Assembly: GCA_902566635.1 (NCBI GenBank)
Contig: CACFJP010000004.1
Span: 1-64,000 of the forward strand
From: an uncultured Bacteroidota bacterium
GTDB lineage: Bacteria > Bacteroidota > Bacteroidia > Flavobacteriales > Flavobacteriaceae
Direction of reading: 5' to 3'
DNA: 64,000 bases
Shown: piece after piece, positions 1-9,896 of the stretch
Numbering within the stretch: the first letter of the stretch is position 1
Layout of the letters: every line of letters starts with the position of its first letter
Notes under the pieces: generated by a model
What the model was told of the DNA's origin: nothing
What the model saw: only the letters and a program-made list of their open reading frames with translations
Database searches by the model: none
Translations under genes and position numbers: made by a program

Positions 1-167
1 GTCATAAAGCACAGGGTGGCCAATGGAAACGTGTTTTTATCGAAAAGCCATATCTCCCAGAAGGACCCTCTTTAGACTATTATCGTTGGTTATACACAGC
101 AATCACAAGGACTTCTGAACAACTATTTCTCATTGGTTTCAAAGAAGAAGACTTTATCAACGATTGA
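1..167 (+). CDS. RecD/UvrD-like helicase or exonuclease, C-terminal fragment
   Basis: The window opens inside a gene that reads in frame from base 3 to a TGA at 165-167, about 54 codons. The peptide contains HKAQGGQW followed about 20 residues later by YRWLYTAITR. This pair is typical of the last helicase motifs of the UvrD_C_2 domain in RecD-like DNA helicases and the AAA-family exonuclease V-like proteins of Bacteroidota. The role is inferred as ATP-dependent DNA unwinding in repair or recombination. The rest of the protein lies outside the window, so Walker motifs and subfamily cannot be checked. kdsB follows 19 bases later on the same strand. Confidence 0.7.
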   Translation, partial: HKAQGGQWKRVFIEKPYLPEGPSLDYYRWLYTAITRTSEQLFLIGFKEEDFIND

Positions 168-174
168 TTTATCG

Positions 175-182
175 TAGTTTTG
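175..182 (+). promoter_or_regulatory. Possible -7 promoter box upstream of kdsB
   Basis: TAGTTTTG matches the Bacteroidota -7 consensus TAnnTTTG exactly and ends four bases before the kdsB ATG. No TTTG lies at the usual distance upstream. If the box is used, the transcript would have almost no leader. It may also be chance in AT-rich sequence. Confidence 0.25.
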
Positions 183-186
183 TGGT

Positions 187-909
187 ATGAAAATTATTGC
201 TGCCATTCCTGCACGATACGATGCCAGTCGATTTCCTGGAAAACTTTTGGCCGATTTGTATGGTAAGCCTGTGATTCAGCATACCTATGAAAAGGTGCAT
301 CAGTCAGGCTTGTTTGATCGTGTCATAATTGTCACAGACAGCGATGAGATTGCTTCTGTAGTCACTGGCTTTGGGGGTGATGTGGTTCGCAGTCAAAAAG
401 AGCACGACTGTGGCAGTGATCGCATTGCTGAGGCAGTTGTTGACATCGATGTTGATATTGTGATCAATGTGCAAGGGGATGAGCCATTTATTCATCCAGA
501 GGGATTATCGTCTTTAATTCAGGTTTTTAAGTCCGATAAAAATAAAGATGTTGATTTGGCATCATTGATGATTCCAATAACAGAGGAGATAAATAATCCC
601 AATGTCGTAAAGGTTATCACAGACATGAACAATCGTGCATTGTATTTTTCACGATCTGCCATTCCTCACCAGCGCATTCAGGAAAATCATGCTACTATCT
701 ATAAGCACGTTGGGGTGTATGCGTTTCGCAAAAATGCGCTAATTGATTTTTATGAGCATGACATAACTCCCCTCGAAGAGTCTGAGAAAATTGAAGCCAT
801 TCGCTATTTGGAAATGGGAAAAACAATTCAAATGGTTGAGACTCAATATGAGGGTGTGGGAATCGATACTGCTGAAGACCTCGAACGTGCCAAAAAACTG
901 ATGGCCTAA
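187..909 (+). CDS. kdsB: 3-deoxy-manno-octulosonate cytidylyltransferase (CMP-KDO synthetase)
   Basis: Transfers CMP from CTP to KDO in the cytoplasm, activating it for addition to lipid A in lipopolysaccharide synthesis. The 240-residue length is normal for the family. The N-terminus carries the nucleotide-binding signature IPARYDASRFPGK (about residues 7-19), and QGDEPF near residue 97 is the conserved metal and nucleotide loop. The ATG at 187 is the only sensible start, because the signature begins six residues later. The gene ends convergently with yebC, sharing four bases (906-909). Its presence indicates a Gram-negative cell with a KDO-containing outer membrane. Confidence 0.95.
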   Translation: MKIIAAIPARYDASRFPGKLLADLYGKPVIQHTYEKVHQSGLFDRVIIVTDSDEIASVVTGFGGDVVRSQKEHDCGSDRIAEAVVDIDVDIVINVQGDEPFIHPEGLSSLIQVFKSDKNKDVDLASLMIPITEEINNPNVVKVITDMNNRALYFSRSAIPHQRIQENHATIYKHVGVYAFRKNALIDFYEHDITPLEESEKIEAIRYLEMGKTIQMVETQYEGVGIDTAEDLERAKKLMA

Positions 910-1613
910 ACCATGTTGTGATATATATTTTGCACATCATCATCTCCTTCAATTTTCTCGATCAATTTTTCCACTTCTTCCGACTGCTCTAGAGACAGTG
1001 ATTTGGTTGTTGTGGGGATGCGTTCAAAGCCTGATGATAGTATGGGAATTTTTCGTAGCTCAAGTTCCTTTTGAATAGTACCAAAATTTTCAAATGAGGC
1101 ATAAAGCAAAATCCCATCATCATCGACAAATACTTCACCAACTCCATAGTCGATAAACTCTAGTTCAAGCTCCTCGACATCTAAATCCTCAGCTAAAATT
1201 CGAAAGTTGCAGGTGTGGTCAAACATAAATTCAACAGACCCGGAAGTCCCTAAATTTCCATTACACTTGGTGAAATAACTGCGAATATTGGCAACAGTTC
1301 TGTTGTTGTTATCTGTCGCAGTTTCAACTAAAATTGCAATGCCATGTGGGCCATACCCTTCAAAAAGTACTTCTTTGTAGTTTTCAGTGCTTTTATCAGA
1401 TGCACGTTTGATTGCACGCTCAATATTGTCTTTTGGTATATTGGCGGCCTTAGCGTTTTGAATCACTGCTCGAAGGCGTGAATTGGTTTCTGGATTGGGT
1501 CCACCATCTCTCACAGACATCGCAATGTCTTTTCCAATGCGCGTGAAGGTTCTGGCCATTGCCGACCAACGCTTCATTTTTCTTGCTTTGCGAAACTCAA
1601 ACGCTCTTCCCAT
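906..1613 (-). CDS. yebC: YebC/TACO1 family protein
   Basis: A 235-residue member of the YebC/TACO1 family, long annotated as transcriptional regulators. More recent family knowledge points to a translation role, relieving ribosome stalling. The start is set at 1613 because the protein then begins MGRAFEFRKARKMKRW, the usual N-terminus in Bacteroidota. The longer frame to 1667 adds an unrelated hydrophobic stretch. Family features include GGPNPETN and RLRAVIQNAKAANIPKDNI near the N-terminus and the acidic C-terminal domain. A promoter-like pair (TTG, 21 bases, TATCTTTG) sits immediately upstream. Its 3' end overlaps kdsB by four bases. Confidence 0.93.
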   Translation of the reverse strand: MGRAFEFRKARKMKRWSAMARTFTRIGKDIAMSVRDGGPNPETNSRLRAVIQNAKAANIPKDNIERAIKRASDKSTENYKEVLFEGYGPHGIAILVETATDNNNRTVANIRSYFTKCNGNLGTSGSVEFMFDHTCNFRILAEDLDVEELELEFIDYGVGEVFVDDDGILLYASFENFGTIQKELELRKIPILSSGFERIPTTTKSLSLEQSEEVEKLIEKIEGDDDVQNIYHNMV

Positions 1614-1618
1614 GATTG

Positions 1619-1650
1619 CAAAGATAAAAAAGCCCTGTACGTTTATGCAA
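1619..1650 (-). promoter_or_regulatory. Predicted promoter of yebC
   Basis: On the minus strand, TTG (1650-1648) and TATCTTTG (1626-1619) are separated by 21 bases, fitting the Bacteroidota -33/-7 pattern. The -7 box ends only five bases before the yebC ATG at 1613, which would imply a very short or absent leader. Confidence 0.45.
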
Positions 1651-1723
1651 GTACAACAATATGACATGTTGTGCTTATTTTTGAGAAATCAATTGGCCGT
1701 TCAGGTTCACTTTAATTACAATC

Positions 1724-2548
1724 TTATTTTTTCAAGCCCTGCAAGGTGTTTTGGAGAACATCATTACACTGAAAACGAAGGTGTTCAGGTAGTTTGTTAT
1801 GTCTTGGTAGTGCCACAATGTATCGATTATTGTTGCTAGCATACACATGCTTGTAAATGGGTTTTTTGTTGAGACGAAGACCATCAACAAGTTGAAAAAT
1901 AAACTCATCATGATGGATTAAATCTGTACTCCCCAAATGAAAAATCCCCCATAAATTTCGATTGACAATATAGTGCAGTTGTTGGGTAACAAAATCATTT
2001 GTTGTTAGATTCATAACAGTGTTCGGAAAAATCTCATAAGGAATTTGTTCTTCAATGGCATTTTTAAGCTCTAGAACTCTTGGTGTATTTGCGCCAAATA
2101 CCATTGGCAAACGTGCAATTGCCCAACTAAAAGGGGGCATTCGCATCACCTTGTTTTCGATTTTTATTTTAAGAAGACCATAGGTGCTTTCTGAATAGGT
2201 TTTATCGTGTTCATAACTGGGGAAATGCCAAAAACCGTCAAAGACATTGGCAGATGATAAATAAATAAGTTTTGACTCTTGTTTTGTGCTAAAATCTATG
2301 ATCAAATCATGCGCAATAAACTGTTCTTCAGCATCGCCTCGAAGGCATGAAATGATAATGTCTGGCTTGACTTTTTTTAAAATTTTTAAAGGAGAATCCT
2401 CTCGAAAGTCGTAACGATAATATCTCTTATTGCTTTCAAATTTAGCCTGGTTGCAGTAGGTGCCATAAATGTCCATGTATGGATGCAACTCTTTGAAGAG
2501 TGCACGACCCAAAAAGCCACTTCCACCAAAAATCAATACACGGTTCAT
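1724..2548 (-). CDS. SDR-family sugar nucleotide reductase/epimerase (RmlD-like)
   Basis: A 274-residue extended short-chain dehydrogenase. The N-terminus MNRVLIFGGSGFLGRALF holds the GxxGxxG NAD(P)-binding turn, and YGLLK near residue 137 fits the catalytic YxxxK. The closest family by appearance is dTDP-4-dehydrorhamnose reductase-like (RmlD substrate-binding) proteins, which act on nucleotide sugars or related substrates in the cytoplasm. The true substrate cannot be read from sequence. Its ATG overlaps the gcvT stop by four bases (ATGA), so it is probably cotranslated with gcvT, although no functional link is obvious. The start is well supported by the Rossmann motif at residues 8-14. Confidence 0.75.
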   Translation of the reverse strand: MNRVLIFGGSGFLGRALFKELHPYMDIYGTYCNQAKFESNKRYYRYDFREDSPLKILKKVKPDIIISCLRGDAEEQFIAHDLIIDFSTKQESKLIYLSSANVFDGFWHFPSYEHDKTYSESTYGLLKIKIENKVMRMPPFSWAIARLPMVFGANTPRVLELKNAIEEQIPYEIFPNTVMNLTTNDFVTQQLHYIVNRNLWGIFHLGSTDLIHHDEFIFQLVDGLRLNKKPIYKHVYASNNNRYIVALPRHNKLPEHLRFQCNDVLQNTLQGLKK

Positions 2549-3621
2549 GATGCATGGTAAAAAGGAAGTGAAGTAATTGTAGCAAGAATCGATTTATTTC
2601 GAATGATAACGTTTATGTTGTTTCCGACAATAGCATGCTCTCGATCAACATAGCCCATGCCAATACCCTTTTCAAGAGATGGTGATTGTGTGCCAGACGT
2701 TACTATACCAATATCGTTTCCAGCAACATCTTTCAAAGAGTAGCCTTGTCTTGGAATTCCACGTTCGTTGAGAACAAATCCAACTCTTTTAGTATTTGTG
2801 CCAACTGCTTTCTGTTGTTCAATGATGTCTTTACTGACAAAATCTTTGGAAAATTCAGTGCACCAACGCAAGCCAGCAGCGATAGGAGAGGTGCTGTCAT
2901 CTATGTCATTTCCATACAAACAATAGCCCATTTCAATTCGAAGGGTGTTTCGAGCAGCCAAACCACATGGTTCTGCTCCATTGTCTATTAGAGAATTCCA
3001 AATCTTTTCTGCATGTGCATTGGGAACATAAAGTTCATAACCACCAGAGCCTGTGTAGCCTGTTGCAGAAATCAAGACATTTTCCACCCCTGCTACTGTA
3101 CCATGTATGAAGCTGTAAAAAGGAATTTTTGCAATAGTAGCTTCTGTTAGTGTAGCCAGTATAGGAGTTGCTTTTGGACCTTGCAGTGCCAACAAACTCC
3201 ACTGTTCAGACTGATTTTCAAGTGTTGCTCCAAACATCTTGTTATGTGTCACCAACCAATTCCAATCTTTTTCAATATTTGCCGCATTGACAACAAGCAT
3301 ATAACGCTGGTGATCGATTCGATAAACGAGTAAATCATCGACAATCCCTCCTTTTGCATTAGGCATATAGCCATATTGCGCTTGTCCGATATCTAAACGT
3401 TCAATATCATTACTAAATACATATTGAATAAATGGAACAGCCTGAGGCCCACTAATCAAAAACTCTCCCATATGTGAAACATCAAAAAGCCCAGCATAAT
3501 CACGAACAGCATGGTGCTCGCGAACAACGCCAATGTATTTTATAGGCATTTCAAATCCAGCGAATGGAACCATCTTGGCTTGAAGTGCCAAATGACATAT
3601 ATGAAGTGATGTTTTTCTCAT
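2545..3621 (-). CDS. gcvT: Aminomethyltransferase, glycine cleavage system T protein
   Basis: The T protein of the glycine cleavage system. It moves the methylene group from the aminomethyl-lipoyl H protein to tetrahydrofolate and releases ammonia in the cytoplasm. The 358-residue length fits. Conserved segments include FAGFEMP near residue 22, the folate-site region with DVSHMGE near residue 48, ATGYTGSGGYELY near residue 187 and RIEMGY near residue 229. gcvP and gcvH are not in this window. A strong promoter-like pair lies just upstream, and the downstream reductase gene overlaps by four bases. Confidence 0.93.
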   Translation of the reverse strand: MRKTSLHICHLALQAKMVPFAGFEMPIKYIGVVREHHAVRDYAGLFDVSHMGEFLISGPQAVPFIQYVFSNDIERLDIGQAQYGYMPNAKGGIVDDLLVYRIDHQRYMLVVNAANIEKDWNWLVTHNKMFGATLENQSEQWSLLALQGPKATPILATLTEATIAKIPFYSFIHGTVAGVENVLISATGYTGSGGYELYVPNAHAEKIWNSLIDNGAEPCGLAARNTLRIEMGYCLYGNDIDDSTSPIAAGLRWCTEFSKDFVSKDIIEQQKAVGTNTKRVGFVLNERGIPRQGYSLKDVAGNDIGIVTSGTQSPSLEKGIGMGYVDREHAIVGNNINVIIRNKSILATITSLPFYHAS

Positions 3622-3632
3622 TTGGATTTTTT

Positions 3633-3665
3633 CAAAAATAGGGGATTTTGATTATTTTGGACAAA
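3633..3665 (-). promoter_or_regulatory. Predicted promoter of gcvT
   Basis: On the minus strand TTTG (3665-3662) and TATTTTTG (3640-3633) are separated by exactly 21 bases. This is a full match to the Bacteroidota -33/-7 consensus and the best promoter-like pair found in the window. The -7 box ends 11 bases before the gcvT ATG. Confidence 0.6.
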
Positions 3666-5117
3666 ATGTTAATAATGTTTAGACTTTCAATTGTATTTGT
3701 TTTTTTGACGACATTTATTCTTCACTCGCAGCAAAAGGAAGTACCAGCTCTTAACCCTAGTTTTCATAAAGAACGCAGGCAAATGGTACTAGATCAACTC
3801 CCTCCAAATAGCATTTCGGTGATTTTTTCTGCTCCGATCCGAAACAGAGCCAACGATGTTGATCACCCATATCATCAAAACCCAAATTTTTATTATCTCA
3901 CAGGATTTCAAGAAGCACATGCAGCACTTGTTTTGCTCGGTACGCCTATGGATGTTGAAGGTTCGTCTGTGCAAGAAATTCTCTTTGTTCGTGACCAAGA
4001 CCCCTACTATGCACTTTGGGAAGGAGATATCAAAGGACCAGAGGCAACGCAAAAAGAATATGCTATAGATAAGGTGCTGAGCACTACCAAGTTTAAGTCT
4101 TTCTTGTCTTGTCTACAAGGGATAAATAACATCAATCATTTTCCATTTTTTGATGATGTTCGTGATCACCCGAGAAATGAAAATGACCTGTTTTCACTTC
4201 TTGCTGCTTTTAAAAGCTATATCTCTGAGCAATCCGAACTGTTTGCACCCAAAGACAACTCACTAATAATCGACCAAAAGTATTTGCCATATGTGATTGG
4301 GTCATTACGAGAAATCAAAACAGCAAAAGAAATTGAAATACTCAAACAAGCTGTGGCAATGTCAGCAATTGGGCAAGTTGAGGTGATGAAAGCCATTCAT
4401 CCAAACATATCCGAGCGTGAACTGCAAGGGATACACGAATTTATTTTTAAAAAATATGGCGCAAAGCATGTAGGCTACCCCTCAATTGTTGGGGCAGGTG
4501 CACATGGATGTGTACTTCATTACACTGCAAACACTGCCGATCAGGTAGGTAATCAGCTTGTTTTGATGGATGTAGGAGCCCAGTTTCAGAACTACACTGC
4601 AGATGTAACTCGAACCATCCCAGCCAACGGAAAATTCACTAAAGAGCAGGCTGAGATTTACAACCTTGTATTAGCAGCGCAAAATGCGGGGATAGAAGCT
4701 TCGGTAGTTGGGGCTTCATTTTCTGACCCTCATCGCGTCGCTCGATCAATTATTCAACAAGGACTGATTGATCTTGGAATTATCGAGTCTGAAAAAGAAG
4801 TTCGCACCTATTTTCCACATGGAACATCTCATTATATTGGTCTAGATGTACATGACCCTGGTACCTATGGGCCTCTTCGAGCCAACTCTGTCATCACTGT
4901 TGAACCTGGGATTTATATTCCTCCAAATAGCTCATGCGATCCAAAATGGTGGGGCATAGCCATTCGTATTGAGGATGATATATTAATTACAAACGAGGGC
5001 CCTGTAAATCTATCTGTAGCTGCACCAAGAGAAATTGAAAAAATTGAGGCAATCACTGCACAAAGCAGTCCTCTAGATCAGTTTATATTACCGTCGTTAG
5101 ACAGCGTTATCGATTAA
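3666..5117 (+). CDS. pepP: Exported Xaa-Pro aminopeptidase (M24B)
   Basis: A metallopeptidase that removes N-terminal residues preceding proline. The open frame runs back to a TTG at 3648. ATG at 3666 or 3675 is more likely, giving MLIMFRLSIVFVFLTT, a signal peptide ending near HSQ, so the enzyme is exported. An aminopeptidase P N-domain is followed by the pita-bread catalytic domain. Dinuclear metal ligands are visible: the two Asp in MDVGAQF and YTADVTRT, the His in PHGTSHYIGL, the Glu in VEPGIYIP and the Glu in IRIEDDI. Length of about 484 residues is usual for exported Bacteroidota members. The 3' end overlaps thrC convergently by 21 bases. Confidence 0.88.
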   Translation: MLIMFRLSIVFVFLTTFILHSQQKEVPALNPSFHKERRQMVLDQLPPNSISVIFSAPIRNRANDVDHPYHQNPNFYYLTGFQEAHAALVLLGTPMDVEGSSVQEILFVRDQDPYYALWEGDIKGPEATQKEYAIDKVLSTTKFKSFLSCLQGINNINHFPFFDDVRDHPRNENDLFSLLAAFKSYISEQSELFAPKDNSLIIDQKYLPYVIGSLREIKTAKEIEILKQAVAMSAIGQVEVMKAIHPNISERELQGIHEFIFKKYGAKHVGYPSIVGAGAHGCVLHYTANTADQVGNQLVLMDVGAQFQNYTADVTRTIPANGKFTKEQAEIYNLVLAAQNAGIEASVVGASFSDPHRVARSIIQQGLIDLGIIESEKEVRTYFPHGTSHYIGLDVHDPGTYGPLRANSVITVEPGIYIPPNSSCDPKWWGIAIRIEDDILITNEGPVNLSVAAPREIEKIEAITAQSSPLDQFILPSLDSVID

Positions 5118-6404
5118 ATATTCTTTGAGTTCACTAAAAGAAGAAATAGGTTTTTTTTCAGGAACACGATCTAAAATTTCTTGGATTTGTGGAGGTATTT
5201 TAACCTTCGTTTTGATCGCTTTTTCAACAACATCCAAAAATTTGACAGGATGTGCAGTCTCTAAAAATACGCCATAATAATCTGCATTGTTCTCAAAGTA
5301 TTTTTGCAAGCCCAAGTATCCTATAGCCCCATGGGGATCTGCTACATAGCTGAACCTTTCATAGATTTCTTGAATTGCTTTATGTGTTTCATTGTCAGAG
5401 AAATAGTAAGAGGAGCAAACATTTTTTAAGCGATATAAGTCTTTGTTAAAGAGCTTGTTGATTCGATCAAAATTACTTGGGTTTCCAACATCCATTGCAT
5501 TTGAAATGGTTTGCACAGAGGGTTGAGGAACATATTTCCCACTTTCCATATACCTAGGAAATGTATTATTTTGATTTGTACTAGCGATAAAATGCGAAAC
5601 GGGAAGCCCTAATTCTTTAGCAACAAAACCAGCACATATATTCCCAAAATTTCCACTTGGAACAGAAAATACAATTGGGTTTTTCACCTTCCGCTTTATC
5701 AATTCTTGCATTGCGAAGAAGTAGTAAAACGATTGGGGAAGCCACCTTGCAACATTGATTGAATTGGCAGATGTCAAATTTCGGTGCGGTTTTAATGTCT
5801 CCTCGAGAAAGGCATTTTTAACCATTTCTTGACAATCATCAAAAACACCATCAACTTCTAATGCAGTTATATTCTGACCATGTGTAGTAAGTTGAAGCTC
5901 TTGTATATGACTGACCTTTCCCTTTGGGTATAAAATCACTACATCAACTCCAGGAACACCCATAAACCCACTTGCAACTGCACCTCCTGTGTCACCTGAA
6001 GTCGCAACGAGTACAGTAACTTTTTCATCAGAATTTTGATTGAAATAGCCTATACACCGCGCCATAAAACGACCACCAACATCTTTGAAAGCCATTGTTG
6101 GCCCATGAAAGAGTTCAAGCGCGGCAAGGTTTTGACTGAGTTCTACTAGAGGAAAGTCAAAACACAAAGTGTCCTCAACAATTTTTTGTAATTCATCTTT
6201 GGGAATCTCATCACCAACAAACTGCTCGATGACATGTAAGGCAATCTCATGATGACTCATTTGCAGGAAATTGTCCCAAAACGAGTCACTTAGTGGTTCA
6301 ATTTTTTGAGGGAAATAAAGACCTCGATCTGGTGCAAGTCCTAATCGTACTGCCTTTTCAAAGCCAACTGCCTTAGCATTGTTGTTCAAACTAAAATATT
6401 GCAT
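5097..6404 (-). CDS. thrC: Threonine synthase
   Basis: A PLP enzyme converting O-phosphohomoserine to threonine, the last step of the pathway encoded by this operon. At 435 residues it belongs to the longer bacterial type. The PLP lysine lies in MAFKDVGGRF near residue 107, VATSGDTGGAVASG forms the phosphate cup, and SVPSGNFGNICAG is a further family block. It lies five bases after thrB. It is the last gene of thrA-thrB-thrC, and its 3' end overlaps the exported aminopeptidase gene on the other strand by 21 bases. Confidence 0.95.
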   Translation of the reverse strand: MQYFSLNNNAKAVGFEKAVRLGLAPDRGLYFPQKIEPLSDSFWDNFLQMSHHEIALHVIEQFVGDEIPKDELQKIVEDTLCFDFPLVELSQNLAALELFHGPTMAFKDVGGRFMARCIGYFNQNSDEKVTVLVATSGDTGGAVASGFMGVPGVDVVILYPKGKVSHIQELQLTTHGQNITALEVDGVFDDCQEMVKNAFLEETLKPHRNLTSANSINVARWLPQSFYYFFAMQELIKRKVKNPIVFSVPSGNFGNICAGFVAKELGLPVSHFIASTNQNNTFPRYMESGKYVPQPSVQTISNAMDVGNPSNFDRINKLFNKDLYRLKNVCSSYYFSDNETHKAIQEIYERFSYVADPHGAIGYLGLQKYFENNADYYGVFLETAHPVKFLDVVEKAIKTKVKIPPQIQEILDRVPEKKPISSFSELKEYLIDNAV

Positions 6405-6409
6405 TTTAA

Positions 6410-7330
6410 TTACAGAATTTTTACACCTTGATTATTGATAGAACTTATGTATGTGTTATAGGGAACTTCAATTTTGTCATAAACTTTCTGCATTGCCAAT
6501 CCCACATTTTTTGCTGTAGTCATACCTTTTGATAGTGCAAAGACAGAAGGTCCAGAACCTGAGATTCCAGTTCCAAGTGCACCTGCTTCATTTGTCGCCT
6601 TTTTGAGTTCACCAAATCCAGGGATGAGCATGGACCGTACTGGTTCGACTATATGATCGACGAGAGATCGACGGATCAACTCATAATCTTCCTTAAATAA
6701 TCCAGTGACCAACGCACCCAGGTTTGCTGTTTGTGCCACTGCTTGTTTGAGATGTAGTTTGTCGAGCAAAACAGCACGCGCATCAGCAGTTTTAATTTCA
6801 ATTTCTGGATGGATGATCGTGACAACCAATTCCAGTGGCGAATTGAGGGTAACAACGTCTAGTGGATTGAGGCTCCGAACAAGGGTAAATCCACCTAGCA
6901 AAACGGGTGAAACATTATCAGCATGTGCAGTGCCACAGGCAACACGTTCGCCTTCCATTGCAAATGAAATCAGCTCATTTCTGGTGTATGGATTTCCCAA
7001 TAAATGATTAATTCCAACAACAGCACCAGCTGCACTTGCCGAAGAACTTCCGATTCCGCTCCCCGCTTTAATTCCTTTTTCGATTTTGATTTCAAAACCT
7101 CTATCGCTGTTGTGATCTGCCAAAAGGGCCATTCCAGCTACGCTCGCTACATTTTTTTTTGGATCTAGGGGTAAATCCTGACCAATGATTTCTGTGATCT
7201 CAATTCCAAGTTTAGATGTTTCTTGAATATGAAGAGTGTCTCCTATATTGTCCAGACAAACACCCAATACATCAAATCCACATGATATATTGGCTACACT
7301 GGCAGGGGCAAATACAGAAACATGATTCAT
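6410..7330 (-). CDS. thrB: Homoserine kinase
   Basis: A GHMP-family kinase phosphorylating homoserine with ATP to give the substrate of ThrC. The 306-residue length is standard. The ATP-binding loop [14 protein letters not shown] (about residues 91-104) is intact, as is the C-terminal [12 protein letters not shown] block. The N-terminus [18 protein letters not shown] is typical and supports the ATG at 7330. The gene is separated by two bases from thrA and five from thrC, so the three are read as one transcript. Confidence 0.96.
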   Translation of the reverse strand: MNHVSVFAPASVANISCGFDVLGVCLDNIGDTLHIQETSKLGIEITEIIGQDLPLDPKKNVASVAGMALLADHNSDRGFEIKIEKGIKAGSGIGSSSASAAGAVVGINHLLGNPYTRNELISFAMEGERVACGTAHADNVSPVLLGGFTLVRSLNPLDVVTLNSPLELVVTIIHPEIEIKTADARAVLLDKLHLKQAVAQTANLGALVTGLFKEDYELIRRSLVDHIVEPVRSMLIPGFGELKKATNEAGALGTGISGSGPSVFALSKGMTTAKNVGLAMQKVYDKIEVPYNTYISSINNQGVKIL

Positions 7331-7332
7331 AT

Positions 7333-9774
7333 CTAGCGTTTTGCTATCCTTATAATGTCAGCAAATATTCCTGAAGCAGTGACCTCTCCACCAGCACCAG
7401 CACCCTTGACAATGAGAGGTTGGTCTTTATAGCGGTCTGTGTAGAACAAGACGATATTATCACTTCCCGATAAATTGTAGAAATCGTGCCCATTCGGAAT
7501 TTCTTTTAACCCAACCTTGGCTTTACCATTAACAAGCTCAGCAACATATTTCAGGCGACAATTTTTTGATGCAGCCGTATTGAATAGACTTTTAAAGTGA
7601 TCGTTGTGATAATCCAAAGACGATAAAAAACTTTCATTGTCTTTTGTGTCCAAACACTCTTGTGGCAAAAATGACTCATTTTCAATTTCTGAAAGTTCCA
7701 TTTGTAAGCCACTTTCTCGCGCAAGGATCAAAATTTTTCGAGCAACATCCACACCACTCAAATCAATTTTTGGATCAGGTTCAGTAAAGCCAGCATCCAT
7801 TGCCTGTTTTACAACTTCTCTAAAGGTAGTTTTATCGTTGAACTCGTTAAATACATAGTTCAAACTTCCCGACAGTATCGCCTGTATGGTATGCACTCTA
7901 TCACCTGACGTAATCAGATGATTTAAGGTGTCGATAATTGGAAGGCCAGCACCAACATTTGTTTCAAATAAATAAGAAGCATTGTAAGTTCGCGCCAGTT
8001 GCTTAAGATGACTGTAATATTCATAGGTTTCAGCTGCAGCAATTTTATTACATGTAACAACTGAAATGCTCGATTTTAAAAAGGGTGGGTAAGTATGTGC
8101 AATATCTTCGTTGGCAGTATTATCAATAAAAATCGAGTTGCGAAGGTTAAGATTTTTGATATGCTCAAAAAATGTGCTTGGAACAGCTTTTTCACTTTTA
8201 TCAAGGACTTCATTCCAATTATCTAAGTCTATACCATTAGCGTCGATCAGCATTTTTCTCGAGTTTGAAATTCCAGATACTTTGATATTCAGTTTCAATT
8301 GGTTTTGGAGGTATTCTTTTTGACTGTTAAGCTGGTCTATGAGCTTACTTCCAACGTTACCAACGCCAGTGACAAACAAGTTGATTTGTTTGATATCTTC
8401 TTCAAAAAAAGCCTCGTGTAAAATATTTAATGCCTGTTTTGTGTTGGTAGAGTCTATCACAGCAGTAATATTTCTTTCTGACGCTCCTTGTGCAATGGCC
8501 TTCACATTAACATTGTTTCTCCCAAGAGCACTGAACATTTTTCCACTGATTCCTTGAAAACTCTTCATTTTTTCGCCCACAAGAGCAATGATAGAGAGAT
8601 TGTTTTCAATAGAAATCGGATTGATTCGTTGTGTTTCGATTTCATAATCAAAATCATTTTCTATCAATTTTTTGGCATATATAGCTAGGTCATTTCCAAT
8701 ACCAATACAAATCGAATGCTCTGACGAGGCCTGTGTCATCATGATGACATTGATTTTTGCCTTTGCCAGCGTTGATAATAGCTTTTTGGAGTATCCAGGG
8801 ATACCAACCATTCCGCTTCCTTCAAGTGTGAGTAAAGCAATGTTTTCGATATAGCTTATTCCACGAACCACCTCTCCATTCGAAGCACTCTCTTTACTGA
8901 TGAATGTTCCAGGCTCGTCGGGTTGGAAAGTATTTTTAACGACTACTGGGATATTTTTTTCAGCAACAGGCTGGAGGGTTGGTGGGTATATCACTTTTGC
9001 TCCAAAGTGTGATAGTTCCATGGCCTCATGATATGAGAGTTGTTTAATTGCACGTGCTTGTTTCACATATTTTGGATGCGCTGTAAACATCCCACTAACG
9101 TCTGTCCAAATTTCAAGTTGGTCAGCGTCTAATGCACTTGCAAACAAAGCAGCAGTTAAATCTGATCCGCCACGACCGAGTGTGGTTGGAACGCCATTTA
9201 AATCGCTAGCGACAAACCCGGGAACGATGGTTATGCGATGTCCTACTGTTTTGAAATAAGAACGAATCGATTCGAATGTTTTGGGGTAATCGACCATATT
9301 TTTACCCATGTCTTCACTTGTGAAAATAAGGTCCCTAGCATTTTTTAAACCAACATCCAATTTTTTAACTTCTGCAGCTTTTGCGATGATAAAATAGGAG
9401 AGAAGCTCACCAAATCCCAACATGTGATCTTTTGTTGAAGGAGAAAGTTCTTTTAACAAATACACTCCCTCATGAAGTGTTCCCAAGGCATTGATTTGCT
9501 GTTTGATTTGACTTAGCGCCTTACTTTGTGTCTTGATTGGAATGAGTTTCTTAATGCAACTCAAATGTCGTTTTTCGATCTCCAATAAAATCTCTTGGTA
9601 TTTTAAATCCCCATCGGCTGCCAATGCTGCCGACTCTTGAATCATATTGGTTATACCTCCAAAAGCAGAAACTACTACAATTTGTTTTTTTGAATTGTTT
9701 TGAACAATTTCGAGTACCTGAGTGATGCAGCTACTATCAGCGACTGAAGTTCCACCAAATTTTGCTACTATCAT
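7333..9774 (-). CDS. thrA: Bifunctional aspartate kinase / homoserine dehydrogenase I
   Basis: Catalyses the first and third steps of threonine and methionine synthesis. The 813 residues show a fused architecture: aspartokinase at about 1-290 starting with [16 protein letters not shown] regulatory domains at about 300-455, and homoserine dehydrogenase from about 465 starting with [11 protein letters not shown], the NAD(P)-binding turn. [14 protein letters not shown] is the dehydrogenase catalytic-region signature. The ACT pair suggests feedback control by threonine, as known for this family. It is the first gene of thrABC. No leader-peptide attenuator is apparent in the 122 bases upstream, but a -7-like box is present. 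Confidence 0.96.
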   Translation of the reverse strand: MIVAKFGGTSVADSSCITQVLEIVQNNSKKQIVVVSAFGGITNMIQESAALAADGDLKYQEILLEIEKRHLSCIKKLIPIKTQSKALSQIKQQINALGTLHEGVYLLKELSPSTKDHMLGFGELLSYFIIAKAAEVKKLDVGLKNARDLIFTSEDMGKNMVDYPKTFESIRSYFKTVGHRITIVPGFVASDLNGVPTTLGRGGSDLTAALFASALDADQLEIWTDVSGMFTAHPKYVKQARAIKQLSYHEAMELSHFGAKVIYPPTLQPVAEKNIPVVVKNTFQPDEPGTFISKESASNGEVVRGISYIENIALLTLEGSGMVGIPGYSKKLLSTLAKAKINVIMMTQASSEHSICIGIGNDLAIYAKKLIENDFDYEIETQRINPISIENNLSIIALVGEKMKSFQGISGKMFSALGRNNVNVKAIAQGASERNITAVIDSTNTKQALNILHEAFFEEDIKQINLFVTGVGNVGSKLIDQLNSQKEYLQNQLKLNIKVSGISNSRKMLIDANGIDLDNWNEVLDKSEKAVPSTFFEHIKNLNLRNSIFIDNTANEDIAHTYPPFLKSSISVVTCNKIAAAETYEYYSHLKQLARTYNASYLFETNVGAGLPIIDTLNHLITSGDRVHTIQAILSGSLNYVFNEFNDKTTFREVVKQAMDAGFTEPDPKIDLSGVDVARKILILARESGLQMELSEIENESFLPQECLDTKDNESFLSSLDYHNDHFKSLFNTAASKNCRLKYVAELVNGKAKVGLKEIPNGHDFYNLSGSDNIVLFYTDRYKDQPLIVKGAGAGGEVTASGIFADIIRIAKR

Positions 9775-9825
9775 AATTTAAAACCTGTATGAGCAAAGAG
9801 AGGAGCATATTTGCTTAGCAAAGCG

Positions 9826-9833
9826 CAAAAATA
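9826..9833 (-). promoter_or_regulatory. Possible -7 promoter box of the thrABC operon
   Basis: TATTTTTG on the minus strand fits TAnnTTTG and ends 51 bases before the thrA ATG. No good TTTG is found 19-23 bases upstream, so the call rests on one box. The remainder of the 122-base gap between thrA and clpC shows no leader peptide or clear terminator. Confidence 0.35.
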
Positions 9834-9896
9834 TCAAATTTTAAAGTCGAAATACTATGATTTTGATAAAAATAATAAATAAGAAAAGAAATAAAT

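Noticed and set aside
1483..1839. Open frame on the plus strand opposite yebC and the reductase gene
   Set aside because: It crosses the yebC 5' end, the intergenic gap and the reductase 3' end, with no family resemblance. It is a shadow of the genes on the other strand.
9775..9896. Threonine leader peptide or attenuator before thrA
   Set aside because: No short frame rich in Thr or Ile codons and no terminator/antiterminator pair is visible in the gap.
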